A stretch of DNA of 28,630 bases from DATAWZ01 sp036266975 (GTDB lineage Bacteria > Actinomycetota > Thermoleophilia > Solirubrobacterales > Solirubrobacteraceae). This document shows positions 7,113-14,638 of the stretch, piece after piece. The notes under the pieces are model-generated. The model did no database searches. It had not been told where the DNA came from and worked only from the letters and a program-made list of their open reading frames with translations. The DNA is taken from assembly GCA_036266975.1 (NCBI GenBank), contig DATAWZ010000084.1:1-28630 (forward strand). The letters run 5' to 3'. The translations under genes and the position numbers were made by a program. Position 1 is the stretch's first letter. Each line of letters starts with the position of its first letter.

Positions 7113-8186
7113 GTGAACGAGCTCAAGGGCCTGATCCTCTCGGGGGGGAAGGGCACCCGGCTGCGGCCCATCACCCACACGAGCGCCAAGCAGCTCGTGC
7201 CGGTGGCCAACAAGCCCGTGCTCTTCTACGGCATCGAGGCGATGGCCGCCGCCGGCATCGCCGACATCGCGATCATCGTCGCCCCGGAGACCGGCGCGGA
7301 GGTCCAGGCGGCGGTCGGCGACGGGTCGCGCTTCGGCGTGCGCATCACCTACGTGCCCCAGGCCCAGCCGCTCGGGCTCGCGCACGCGGTGCTCACCGCC
7401 GAGCCGGTGCTCGGCGAGAGCCCGTTCGTCATGTACCTGGGCGACAACCTGCTCCAGGGCGGGATCGCCGATCTCGTCGACGCCTTCCGCGAGAGCCGGC
7501 CCGACGCGCTGATCCTGCTCACCCCCGTCCCCGACCCCGAGAACTACGGGGTGGCCGAGCTCGAGGGCGGCCGCGTGGTGCGCCTGCGTGAGAAGCCGCC
7601 GGACCCGGCGACCGACCTGGCGCTCGTCGGGGTGTACATGTTCACCTGCGGGATCCACGCGGCGGCGCGCGCGATCAGCCCGAGCGCTCGCGGCGAGCTG
7701 GAGATCACCGACGCGATCCAGCACCTGGTCGACCAGGGACGGCGGGTGGAGCCGCACATCGTGCGCGGCTGGTGGAAGGACACCGGGCGCCTGGAGGACA
7801 TGCTCGAGGCCAACCGGCTGGTCCTGGACAACGTCGAGCGCCGCGTCGAGGGCGAGCTGATCGACTCGCAGGTCGACGGCCGCGTGGTCGTCGAGCCCGG
7901 CGCCCGGCTCGAGCGCACGATCGTTCGCGGGCCGGCGGTGATCGGCGCCGGCGCCGTCCTACGCGACGCCTACGTCGGGCCCTACACGGCGGTCGGCGAG
8001 AACTGCGTGATCGACGGCTCCGAGGTCGAGCACTCGATCCTGCTCGCCGGCTCGACGGTCTCGGCGCTCGACGGGCGCATGGAGTCCTCTCTGCTGGGGC
8101 GCAACGTGAGGATCACCCGCAGCGAACGCCAGCCGCGCGCGTTTCGGTTCATGGTGGGCGACAACTCGGAGATCTCGATCCTGTGA
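7113..8186 (+). CDS. rmlA: Glucose-1-phosphate thymidylyltransferase, long form
   Basis: A 357-residue nucleotidyltransferase that makes dTDP-glucose from dTTP and glucose-1-phosphate. The N-terminal catalytic domain has the signature GGKGTRLRP at 11-19, LGDN at 109-112 (metal/substrate region) and REKP. The C-terminal third (about 245-357) has repeats typical of a left-handed beta-helix (for example GPAVIGAGAVLRDAYVGPYT), giving the long StrD-type form rather than the roughly 290-residue short RmlA. This long form is common in actinobacteria and archaea. The GTG start places the signature at its usual distance from the N-terminus and follows a TACGCT box by seven bases. The stop overlaps the rmlD start by one base (TGATG), so the three sugar genes form one operon. 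Confidence 0.92.
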   Translation: MNELKGLILSGGKGTRLRPITHTSAKQLVPVANKPVLFYGIEAMAAAGIADIAIIVAPETGAEVQAAVGDGSRFGVRITYVPQAQPLGLAHAVLTAEPVLGESPFVMYLGDNLLQGGIADLVDAFRESRPDALILLTPVPDPENYGVAELEGGRVVRLREKPPDPATDLALVGVYMFTCGIHAAARAISPSARGELEITDAIQHLVDQGRRVEPHIVRGWWKDTGRLEDMLEANRLVLDNVERRVEGELIDSQVDGRVVVEPGARLERTIVRGPAVIGAGAVLRDAYVGPYTAVGENCVIDGSEVEHSILLAGSTVSALDGRMESSLLGRNVRITRSERQPRAFRFMVGDNSEISIL

Positions 8187-9037
8187 TGCGCGTCCTGGTG
8201 ACCGGTGCCGGCGGAATGCTCGGGGGCGCGGTGAGCGCCTGCGCGCGCGCTCGCGGGCACGAGCTGACCGCGCTCTCGCACGCCGAGCTCGACATCGCGG
8301 CCCCCGGCGAGGCGCTGCGGGGGCTCGCGCCCGAGGTCGTCATCAACTGCGCGGCGTGGACCGATGTCGACGGCGCCGAGGCCGACCCCGACGGGGCCCA
8401 CGCGCTCAACGGCGAGGCCGCCGGCGCCGTGGCCCGCGCCTGCACGCGCGCGGGCGCCCGCTTGGTGCACGTCTCGACCGACTACGTCTTCGACGGTGAC
8501 GCGCCGACGGGCCCGGACGGCGCGCCGCGGCCGTGGGTGGAGTCCGACCCGGTCCGGCCGCGCTCGGCCTACGGGAGCTCCAAGCTCGCCGGTGAGCGGG
8601 CGATCGCCGCCGCCGGCCCCGAGCACGCGATCGTGCGCACGGCGTGGCTGTTCGGCCCGGGCGGCAAGAACTTCCTCGACACCATGCTCACGCTCGGCGC
8701 CGAGCGCGAGGAGGTCAGCGTGGTCACCGACCAGGTCGGCTGCCCGACGTTCACCGGCCACCTCGCCCCGGCCCTGCTCGAGGTCGCCGAGCGCGGGCTG
8801 TCCGGACTGCTGCACGCCGCCGGCGGGGGCGCCTGCTCGTGGAACGAGCTCACCCGCGAGGCGTTCGCCCAGGCGGGCCTGGAGTGCCGCGTACGCGAGA
8901 CGACCAGCGCCGAGTTCGTGCGCCCCGCGCCCCGCCCGGCGTGGAGCGTGCTCGCCAGCGAGCGGGGTGCCCCGCGCCTGCCCGACTGGCGCGAGGGCGT
9001 CCGCGCCCACCTGGCGCTGAGGGTGACCTCGAAATGA
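8186..9037 (+). CDS. rmlD: dTDP-4-dehydrorhamnose reductase
   Basis: A 283-residue extended-SDR enzyme that reduces dTDP-4-keto-rhamnose to dTDP-rhamnose with NAD(P)H. Visible motifs are the Rossmann motif TGAGGMLG (6-13), NCAAWTDVDGAE (54-65, the family segment after strand 4), STDYVFDG (97-104), and the catalytic Tyr129-xxx-Lys133 in AYGSSKLAGE. Length and order are standard for RmlD. The ATG overlaps the rmlA stop by one base, and its own stop overlaps the rmlB start as ATGA, which indicates translational coupling. The related reductases for other dTDP-4-keto sugars look alike, so the exact end product depends on the epimerase, which is not in the window. Confidence 0.9.
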   Translation: MRVLVTGAGGMLGGAVSACARARGHELTALSHAELDIAAPGEALRGLAPEVVINCAAWTDVDGAEADPDGAHALNGEAAGAVARACTRAGARLVHVSTDYVFDGDAPTGPDGAPRPWVESDPVRPRSAYGSSKLAGERAIAAAGPEHAIVRTAWLFGPGGKNFLDTMLTLGAEREEVSVVTDQVGCPTFTGHLAPALLEVAERGLSGLLHAAGGGACSWNELTREAFAQAGLECRVRETTSAEFVRPAPRPAWSVLASERGAPRLPDWREGVRAHLALRVTSK

Positions 9038-10038
9038 GGCTGCTCGTCTGCGGCGGCGCCGGCTTCATCGGCTCGAACTTCGTGCGCGTGCGGCTGTGCG
9101 AGTCCGAGGATGAGATCCGGGTCCTGGACAGGCTCACCTACGCGGGACGGCGCGAGAACCTGCGCGACCTCGAGCAGGACCCTCGCTTCAGCTTCGTCCA
9201 CGGCGCGATCGAGGATCCCGCCGCGGTCGCCGGCGCGCTCGACGGATTCCGCGCCGACGCGATCGTCAACTTCGCGGCCGAGACCCACGTCGACCGCTCG
9301 ATCGCCGAGCCCGACGCGTTCGTGACCACCCACTCCCAGGGCACCTACGTGCTGCTCGAGGCCGCGCGTGAGCGCGAGCTGCGCTACCTGCAGGTCTCCA
9401 CCGACGAGGTCTACGGGTCGATCGAGGAGGGCTCGTTCACCGAGTCCTCGCCGCTGGATCCCTCCTCGCCCTACAGCGCCACCAAGGCCGGCGCCGATCT
9501 GCTCGTGGCCAGCTACCAGCACACGTTCGGCCTGCACGCGCTCATCTGCCGAGGCTCGAACAACTACGGCCCCTACCAGTACCCGGAGAAGCTCATCCCG
9601 CTGATGACGCTCAACGCGCTGCACGGCGACCGGCTGCCGGTGTACGGCGACGGGATGCAGGTGCGCAACTGGCTCTACGTCGAGGACTTCGACCGCGCGA
9701 TCGGGGTCGTGCTGGAGCGGGGCGCGCCCGGCGAGGTCTACAACGTCGGCGGGCCCGACGAGTGCGAGAACCTCACCGTCGTGCGCCGCGTGATCGCCCT
9801 GTGCGAGCGCGACGAGTCGCTGATCGAGTACGTCACCGATCGCCCGGGTCACGACCGGCGCTATTCGCTGAGCTCAGAGAAGGTGCGCGCGCTCGGTTGG
9901 CAGCCGCGCATGCGCTTCGAGCGGGGACTCGAGCGCACGGTCGGCTGGTATCGGGAGAACGCCTGGTGGTGGGAGCCGATCCGCTCCGGCGATTACCGCG
10001 AGTACTACCGGCGCCAGTACGGCCGCACGCTCACCTGA
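9034..10038 (+). CDS. rmlB: dTDP-glucose 4,6-dehydratase
   Basis: A 334-residue extended-SDR dehydratase that converts dTDP-glucose to dTDP-4-keto-6-deoxyglucose using bound NAD. Motifs: GGAGFIGSN (7-15), TYAGRRENL (35-43), ETHVDRSI (83-90), the catalytic STDEVYG (122-128, with Asp124 and Glu125), the YSATK pair Tyr147 and Lys151, and RGSNNYGPYQYPEKLIPL, a hallmark of RmlB. The family residues needed for oxidation, water removal and reduction are all there. It is last in the rmlA-rmlD-rmlB cluster, an unusual order without rmlC. The 3' end overlaps by 8 bp the stop region of the convergent lipoprotein gene. Confidence 0.93.
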   Translation: MRLLVCGGAGFIGSNFVRVRLCESEDEIRVLDRLTYAGRRENLRDLEQDPRFSFVHGAIEDPAAVAGALDGFRADAIVNFAAETHVDRSIAEPDAFVTTHSQGTYVLLEAARERELRYLQVSTDEVYGSIEEGSFTESSPLDPSSPYSATKAGADLLVASYQHTFGLHALICRGSNNYGPYQYPEKLIPLMTLNALHGDRLPVYGDGMQVRNWLYVEDFDRAIGVVLERGAPGEVYNVGGPDECENLTVVRRVIALCERDESLIEYVTDRPGHDRRYSLSSEKVRALGWQPRMRFERGLERTVGWYRENAWWWEPIRSGDYREYYRRQYGRTLT

Positions 10039-10465
10039 CGTTGCACTCGGTCAGCAGGCTGTTGACCTTCCAGCTGTTGCCCTCGAGCACCAGCTGAAGC
10101 GAGTCGCTGTGGTTGCGCCCGTTGCACGTGTCGGTCACCGTCACCGTGGCGGTCGACCCGTTGATCGTCGCCGTCTGCGGGCTGAGCGTGTAGTTCTCGA
10201 CCTCGTTGAGCGCGTTGTTGACGGCGGTCGTGCAGCTCTGGCCCGGCACGCTCTTGGCCAGCTCGGCCTCGAGCCCGCTGGAGAGGTCGTTGTTGCAGAT
10301 CTTGCTGGCGTCGTTCGCGCTCGCGTCGTTGGCGAGGTTGACCACGGTCTGCACCACCTTGTGCTGCGTGCCGCTGAACTGGTTGCTCACCGACTCGTCG
10401 CCGCAGGCGGCGAGCACGGCGGCGCCGAGCACGGCGGCGACGAGAGGCAGGGGGCGCACACGCAT
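10031..10465 (-). CDS. Small secreted lipoprotein of unknown function
   Basis: A 144-residue protein with a lipoprotein signal: basic start MRVRP, hydrophobic stretch, and lipobox LAAC with the acylated cysteine at 21. The mature part is polar, with Asn/Thr/Ser-rich sequence and three further cysteines (about 57, 78 and 113, plus one near the end). Its final part, with an SLQLVLEGNSWKV-like segment, resembles the cystatin/NTF2-like folds of actinobacterial envelope lipoproteins, in which a small domain ends in a tryptophan-containing strand. I do not recognise a specific family. The ATG is preceded by a TATCCT box at eight bases. It would be anchored on the outer face of the cytoplasmic membrane. 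Confidence 0.75.
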   Translation of the reverse strand: MRVRPLPLVAAVLGAAVLAACGDESVSNQFSGTQHKVVQTVVNLANDASANDASKICNNDLSSGLEAELAKSVPGQSCTTAVNNALNEVENYTLSPQTATINGSTATVTVTDTCNGRNHSDSLQLVLEGNSWKVNSLLTECNVR

Positions 10466-10473
10466 CGGCAGAG

Positions 10474-10479
10474 AGGATA
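10474..10479 (-). promoter_or_regulatory. -10 box of the lipoprotein gene
   Basis: TATCCT on the minus strand, eight bases before the ATG at 10465, with no Shine-Dalgarno; probably leaderless. Confidence 0.5.
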
Positions 10480-10539
10480 TCCGGCTGATCTCGGTGCCGG
10501 CACGGATCCGCGCAGACGTGTGGGACCAGTCGGGCGCAG

Positions 10540-10545
10540 TACGCT
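10540..10545 (+). promoter_or_regulatory. -10 box of the small membrane protein gene
   Basis: TACGCT six bases before the GTG at 10552, without a ribosome site. It is divergent from the lipoprotein promoter 60 bp away. Confidence 0.5.
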
Positions 10546-10551
10546 CGTCTC

Positions 10552-10857
10552 GTGTTCCCGCTCGCCGTCAGCCGTCCCCTGATCGGCGTGGTCGTCGTGC
10601 TGCTCTCGATCGGCTTGTTCGGGCTGCGGCTGCGGCTCTTCGGGCGACCCGGCGAGGACTCCTACCAGGCCCCGCCGATGCCGCGCGGCGACCCCGCGCA
10701 GCGGGCGGCGGACATGCGGGCCCTGGTGCGCGACCTGAACGCGCTGCGGGCGCGTGAGGGCAAGGAGCCGGTGCCCGAGAACGACATGGTGCAGGAGCTC
10801 CGGCGCCGCCCCGAGCTCGAGGCGCAGATCCGCGCTCGCCTGCGCACCGGCGCCTGA
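10552..10857 (+). CDS. Small single-span membrane protein
   Basis: A 101-residue protein with one hydrophobic segment near the N-terminus (about residues 9-29, from RPLIGVVVVLL to LRLRLF) and then a charged, probably cytosolic tail rich in Arg, Glu and Ala, predicted helical (about 45-95). No family is recognised. The existence of the gene is supported by the leaderless-type TACGCT box at the right distance and by the normal amino-acid make-up of a membrane anchor plus amphipathic helix. It precedes the ECF sigma gene but is separated by 62 bases that contain the sigma gene's own promoter. Confidence 0.6.
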   Translation: MFPLAVSRPLIGVVVVLLSIGLFGLRLRLFGRPGEDSYQAPPMPRGDPAQRAADMRALVRDLNALRAREGKEPVPENDMVQELRRRPELEAQIRARLRTGA

Positions 10858-10881
10858 CCGCGACCTCGATCGCGCGGGCGC

Positions 10882-10907
10882 CGGGAACCTTTTCGCCCCG
10901 CGCCGAC
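10882..10907 (+). promoter_or_regulatory. Candidate ECF-type promoter of the sigma factor gene
   Basis: CGGGAACCTT (10882-10891) contains the GGAAC core typical of ECF -35 elements; CGAC at 10904-10907 lies 15 bases after GGAAC and would be the -10. The predicted +1 is just before the GTG at 10920. The same 10-mer with CGAC occurs upstream of the PEBP gene. Confidence 0.45.
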
Positions 10908-10919
10908 AATAGCGGGGCA

Positions 10920-11480
10920 GTGCCCGCTCACGACCTCCACGGCGACAGCGCGGCGATCGCCGCCTCGCTCGATCGCGGCGAGCGCTTCGCGGTCGTCTTC
11001 GACCGCCACCACCGGGCGGTGCACCGCTACCTGGCGCGCCGCGCCGGCGCAGAGCGCGCCGACGACCTCGCCTCGGCGACCTTCGTCGTCGCCTTCGAGC
11101 GCCGGCGGACGTTCAGGAACGAGAGCACCAGCGCCCTTCCGTGGCTGCTCGGCATCGCCACCAACCTGCTGCTCGAGCGCCGTCGCCGCGACGCGGTCGA
11201 GCTCGGACTGCTCGACCGGCTGCGGGCCGCCCCCGGCGCCGGCGCCCTCGACGAGGAGCCGCCGCCCGAGGCGGCGCGGCTGGGCGAGGCCCTCGCGGGC
11301 CTGGACGTCCCCCAGCGCGAGGTGCTGCTGCTGTACGCCTGGGCCGACCTGTCCTACGAGCAGATCGCCGAGGCGCTTTCAGTGCCGCTCGGCACGGTGC
11401 GCTCGCGGCTCGCCCGCGCACGTGCCCACGTCAGATCCCACCTGGAGGCGGTGCCGAACGCGCCGCGCGAGCATCGATGA
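10920..11480 (+). CDS. ECF-type RNA polymerase sigma factor
   Basis: A 186-residue sigma-70 family protein with only regions 2 and 4, as in ECF (group 4) factors. Region 2 spans about 25-95 (FDRHHRAVHRYLARRAGAERADDLASATFVVAFERRRTF, then WLLGIATNLLLERRRR) and region 4 about 120-175 (LDVPQREVLLLYAWADLSYEQIAEALSVPLGTVRSRLARAR). The short acidic/proline linker lies at 104-118. It redirects RNA polymerase to its own promoters, very likely including its own gene. It overlaps or abuts the next gene, a membrane protein of the CU044_5270 type, its likely regulator. The GTG start gives the normal length. Confidence 0.9.
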   Translation: MPAHDLHGDSAAIAASLDRGERFAVVFDRHHRAVHRYLARRAGAERADDLASATFVVAFERRRTFRNESTSALPWLLGIATNLLLERRRRDAVELGLLDRLRAAPGAGALDEEPPPEAARLGEALAGLDVPQREVLLLYAWADLSYEQIAEALSVPLGTVRSRLARARAHVRSHLEAVPNAPREHR

Positions 11481-11491
11481 GGGGAGAGGAC

Positions 11492-12637
11492 ATGATCGAC
11501 GAGGATCTCGAGCTGCTGCGCCGCTGCGCCGGCGAGCCGGCCCCACCGAGCGAGGCCTCCGTGCGGGCTGCGCGCCGCGCCCTGACGCACGCGATCGGCG
11601 AAGAGGGCGGCGCCGCCCGTCCGGCGCGCGTCCGCGTCCGCACCGCACCGCGGCGCGCGCGCCGGGGCTGGCGCGTGGCCGTCGCCACCGCCGTGGCCGC
11701 GACCGTGCTCGTGCTCGGCGTCACGCTGCACTCGGGCTCGACCGCCACCGGGCCGGCGACCGCCGCCGCGGCCGTCCTCGACCGGCTCGCGCTCGCCGCC
11801 GCCGCTCAGCCGACCGACGTCCCCGGGCCGGGCGAGTACCTCTACACCGCCTCGGTCGCCTTGACCGGCAGCGACACGGTGCTCGCCGGCGGCGCCTATT
11901 GCGTCGCGGTGTACGCCCAGCACCGCGAGAGCTGGATCGCCGCCGACGGCGCCGGCCTCGTGCGCGAGACCGACGGCCGCCCGCGGTACAGCTCGGCCCG
12001 CGACGCCGCGATCTGTCGCGGGGCGCCCGACGGCGGCGGCACGGCGCCGGGAACCAGCCAGATGTGGGCCGCGCCCGGCTGCCTGGGGATCGACCCGGTG
12101 CCCTTCGCCGGCCTGCCCATCAACCCCGCCAAGCTGCGCGCGCGGCTGCTCACCGGCAAGGTCGAGGGCGGCCCGCCCGGGCCGGGCGAGGCCTTCGTCC
12201 AGGTCGGCGACCTGCTGCGCGAGACCGACGCCGCGCCCGCGCTGCGGGCCGCGCTGTACCGGGCGGCGGCCGGGCTGCGCGGGGTGTTCTCGCTGGGCAC
12301 GGTGACCGACGAGCGCGGCCGGCGCGGAATCGGCCTGGCCTTGGACTCCCACGGGACGCGCCACGAGCTGATCTTCGCGCCGCACACCGGGGCGCTCATG
12401 GCCGAGCGGGACATCGCGCTCGGACGCGGCGGGCATGTGGTCGACTGGACGACCTACTCGGCCGGTCGCGTGCAGCGCACCCTGCCGCAGCGCTCGCCGC
12501 TGCCGCTGGACCCGGCGTGCGCGCACTCGATCGCCAAGGGCCTGAACGTGCCCGGGCACCCGCGGGACACGGTGCTCGTCGGCGCGCCGGGCGAGGACGG
12601 CGGCATGCTCCCCCAGCCGGCGGCCGGCACCCAGTAG
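11492..12637 (+). CDS. CU044_5270-family membrane protein, likely partner/anti-sigma of the ECF factor
   Basis: A 381-residue protein with a cytosolic N-terminus (MIDEDLELLRR..., about 1-57) that is short and charged as in anti-sigma domains, one membrane span at about 58-81, and a large extracytoplasmic domain of about 300 residues. It matches the architecture of CU044_5270 proteins, which follow ECF sigma genes in many actinobacteria. The start is set at the ATG preceded by GGGGAGAGGA (11481-11490), a Shine-Dalgarno with usable spacing. An upstream in-frame ATG at 11477 overlaps the sigma stop as ATGA and is the alternative. There is no zinc-binding HxxxCxxC motif, so it is not a classical ZAS anti-sigma factor. 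The role as sigma inhibitor is inferred from context. Confidence 0.8.
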   Translation: MIDEDLELLRRCAGEPAPPSEASVRAARRALTHAIGEEGGAARPARVRVRTAPRRARRGWRVAVATAVAATVLVLGVTLHSGSTATGPATAAAAVLDRLALAAAAQPTDVPGPGEYLYTASVALTGSDTVLAGGAYCVAVYAQHRESWIAADGAGLVRETDGRPRYSSARDAAICRGAPDGGGTAPGTSQMWAAPGCLGIDPVPFAGLPINPAKLRARLLTGKVEGGPPGPGEAFVQVGDLLRETDAAPALRAALYRAAAGLRGVFSLGTVTDERGRRGIGLALDSHGTRHELIFAPHTGALMAERDIALGRGGHVVDWTTYSAGRVQRTLPQRSPLPLDPACAHSIAKGLNVPGHPRDTVLVGAPGEDGGMLPQPAAGTQ

Positions 12638-12640
12638 GGT
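12635..12640 (+). promoter_or_regulatory. Possible -10 box of udgB, formed on the upstream stop codon
   Basis: TAGGGT begins with the TAG stop codon of the CU044_5270 gene and ends ten bases before the udgB GTG. The spacing is slightly long for a strictly leaderless transcript. Confidence 0.35.
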
Positions 12641-12650
12641 CGGGGCCCTC

Positions 12651-13385
12651 GTGGCCCCGCTCGCCGAGCTCGAGAAGGAGATCACCGCCTGCCGCCGTTG
12701 CCCGCGCCTGGTGGCCTGGCGCGAGCGGGTGGCGCGCGAGCGGCGGGCGGCGTTCGCCGACCAGGAGTACTGGGGTCGCCCGGTCCCCGGCTTCGGCGAC
12801 CCGCGGGCCCGGGTGCTCGTGCTCGGCCTCGCGCCGGCGGCGCACGGGGGCAACCGGACCGGTCGCGTGTTCACCGGCGACCGCTCGGGCGACTGGCTGT
12901 ACGCGGCGCTGTACCGCGCCGGCTACGCCAACCAGCCGGCCTCCGTCGCCCGCGACGACGGCCTGCGCCTGCGTGACTGCTGGGTCGGCGCCGCGGTGCG
13001 CTGCGCTCCGCCGGCCAACAAGCCCACGCCCGCCGAGCGCGACGCCTGTCTGCCCTACGCGGCCCGCGAGCTTGAGCTGCTGGGCCACGTCACGGTGATC
13101 GTCTGCCTGGGGGCGTTCGCCTGGGACGCGGCGCTGCGAATCGGCGTGCTCGGCGGCGAGCCGATGCCCCGGCCGCGTCCGCGCTTCGGCCACGGCGCCG
13201 AGCACCGGGGCGCCCGCCACACGCTGCTCGGTTGCTACCACGTCAGCCAGCAGAACACGTTCACCGGCGTGCTCACCGAGCCGATGCTCGACGAGATCTT
13301 CGCGCGAGCCCGCGCGATGAGCAACCCTCAGCCGACGCGCACCGGCAGCGCGGTGAGCGCGCGGGAGATCAGGAACGGCGCATAG
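12651..13385 (+). CDS. udgB: Type-5 uracil-DNA glycosylase (UDGb)
   Basis: A 244-residue Fe-S uracil-DNA glycosylase. Motif A is GLAPAAHGGNRTGRVFTGD (59-77), the family-5 form that lacks the catalytic Asp/Asn of family 1; the C-terminal motif is CYHVSQQNTFTG (195-206) with His197. Four cysteines placed for a 4Fe-4S cluster are Cys14, Cys17, Cys118 and Cys133. The enzyme removes uracil, and in relatives also hypoxanthine and other deaminated bases, from DNA, starting base excision repair. The last 20 residues or so (after ARAMS) look non-family and are encoded across the 3' end of the convergent P450 gene, a 58-bp overlap. Confidence 0.9.
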   Translation: MAPLAELEKEITACRRCPRLVAWRERVARERRAAFADQEYWGRPVPGFGDPRARVLVLGLAPAAHGGNRTGRVFTGDRSGDWLYAALYRAGYANQPASVARDDGLRLRDCWVGAAVRCAPPANKPTPAERDACLPYAARELELLGHVTVIVCLGAFAWDAALRIGVLGGEPMPRPRPRFGHGAEHRGARHTLLGCYHVSQQNTFTGVLTEPMLDEIFARARAMSNPQPTRTGSAVSAREIRNGA

Positions 13386-14536
13386 TCGAGCTGCTCGCGC
13401 GCGAGCGCGAGGTCGGGCAGGCGCTCGAGCACCCGCGGGATCACGATCGCCGCCTCCAGCCGGGCCAGCGACGCGCCCAGGCAGTAGTGCCGGCCCAGAC
13501 CGAACCCGAGATGCGCGTTGGGCTCGCGCCCGATGTCGAGCGCGTCCGGGGCCGCGAACTGCTCCGGGTCGCGGTTGGCGGCGGCGAGCACGAGATACGC
13601 CCGCTCTCCACGGCGGAGCGTGTGGCCGTGCAGGTCGAGCTCGTCGGCGACGACGCGCGGGCTCATGCGCGCGGGGCCGTCGTAGCGCAGGAGCTCCTCG
13701 ACCGCCGACGGCGCGAGCGCCGGCTGCCCGCGCAGCCGCTCGAGCTGGTCGGGGTGGCGCAGGAGCCCGAGCAGCCCGCTTGCGATCAGGTTGGCGGTCG
13801 TCTCCGAGCCGGCGAACAGCAGCAGCGTGCACATCGCGACGACCTCGTGGTCGCCGAGCGCGTCCTCGCCGACGTCCGCCCCGACCACGAGGCTGACCAG
13901 GTCCTCGCCCGGCTCGGCGCGCTTGCGGGCCACGAGCGCCTCCAGGGAGGCGACGAGCTCGGCCATGCCCGCCGCCGCGCGCGCGTGGCGTCCCTCGTCG
14001 CCGTGGCCGGCGAACACGAGCGAGACCAGGTCCTGCGACCACGCCCGGAAGCGGTCGCGGTCGCTCGTCGGCGCGCCGAGCATGTCGGCGATCACCGTCG
14101 CCGGCAGCGGCCCGGCGAAGTGGGCGACCAGGTCGACCTCCCCGCCGCCGGGGAGCGCGTCGAGCAGCTCGTCGGTGATCTGCACCACGCGCTGGCGCAT
14201 GCGCGCGACCGTGCGCGGCGTGAACGCCCGCTGGACCAGGTCGCGCAGCCGCCGGTGCTCGCGTCCGTCCTTGAACACCATCCAGTCGGCGAGTACCTGC
14301 AGCGTCGCCAGCAGCCGCTCATCGCCGCCCTGCTCCTGCAGCCGGCGCAGCGCCGGGCCGACCCGGTCCGAGGAGATCCGCCGGTCGGTGTGGGCCGCCG
14401 AGCACGCCTCGTACCCGGTGATCATCCAGCCGCCGTAGCGCTCGCTGAACGACACCGGGTCGCGCTCGCGCATGCCGGCGAGCAGCGGATAGGGGTCGCG
14501 CAGCGCCTCGGCGGTCAGCAGGTCGGGGTCGTTCAC
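13328..14536 (-). CDS. Cytochrome P450
   Basis: A 402-residue bacterial class-I P450. The I-helix motif is AGSETT (242-247), the K-helix ExxR is Glu281-Arg284 (EELLR), and the heme loop is FGLGRHYCLG (345-354) with Cys352 as the iron ligand; the C-helix region has REHRRLR. It binds heme and needs an external ferredoxin/reductase, neither of which is in the window. The substrate is unknown. I chose the GTG at 14536 because it gives a normal-length N-terminus (DPDLLTAEALRDPYPLL...). An in-frame ATG at 14602 would add a basic, non-family extension and would place an 11-bp inverted repeat inside the coding region. Confidence 0.9.
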   Translation of the reverse strand: MNDPDLLTAEALRDPYPLLAGMRERDPVSFSERYGGWMITGYEACSAAHTDRRISSDRVGPALRRLQEQGGDERLLATLQVLADWMVFKDGREHRRLRDLVQRAFTPRTVARMRQRVVQITDELLDALPGGGEVDLVAHFAGPLPATVIADMLGAPTSDRDRFRAWSQDLVSLVFAGHGDEGRHARAAAGMAELVASLEALVARKRAEPGEDLVSLVVGADVGEDALGDHEVVAMCTLLLFAGSETTANLIASGLLGLLRHPDQLERLRGQPALAPSAVEELLRYDGPARMSPRVVADELDLHGHTLRRGERAYLVLAAANRDPEQFAAPDALDIGREPNAHLGFGLGRHYCLGASLARLEAAIVIPRVLERLPDLALAREQLDYAPFLISRALTALPVRVG

Positions 14537-14552
14537 GCGCCTTATCCCGCGC

Positions 14553-14577
14553 GGCGCGCCCGGTTGCCGGGCGCGCC
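14553..14577. repeat. Perfect 11-bp inverted repeat upstream of the P450 gene
   Basis: GGCGCGCCCGG / CCGGGCGCGCC with a three-base loop (TTG on the plus strand), 17 bases before the P450 start. On the plus strand it is followed by a short T-rich stretch (CTTTT at 14582-14586), as in an intrinsic terminator, but no plus-strand gene ends here. It may be an operator, a leader hairpin for the P450 mRNA, or a block to antisense transcription. Confidence 0.6.
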
Positions 14578-14622
14578 TCGCTCTTTTATCCACCATATCC
14601 ACACGCCGGACCCACGCGCGCG

Positions 14623-14636
14623 CGGCGGGCCCGCCG
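14623..14636. repeat. 14-bp palindrome just after the PEBP gene stop
   Basis: CGGCGGGCCCGCCG is a perfect palindrome three bases beyond the PEBP stop codon on the minus strand. It could fold as a small hairpin at the 3' end of that mRNA; no T-run follows. Confidence 0.35.
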
Positions 14637-14638
14637 GC

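Noticed and set aside
14537..14602. Longer P450 start at the ATG at 14602
   Set aside because: It would add a basic extension rich in Arg and Pro without family similarity and would cover the inverted repeat; the GTG at 14536 gives normal length.
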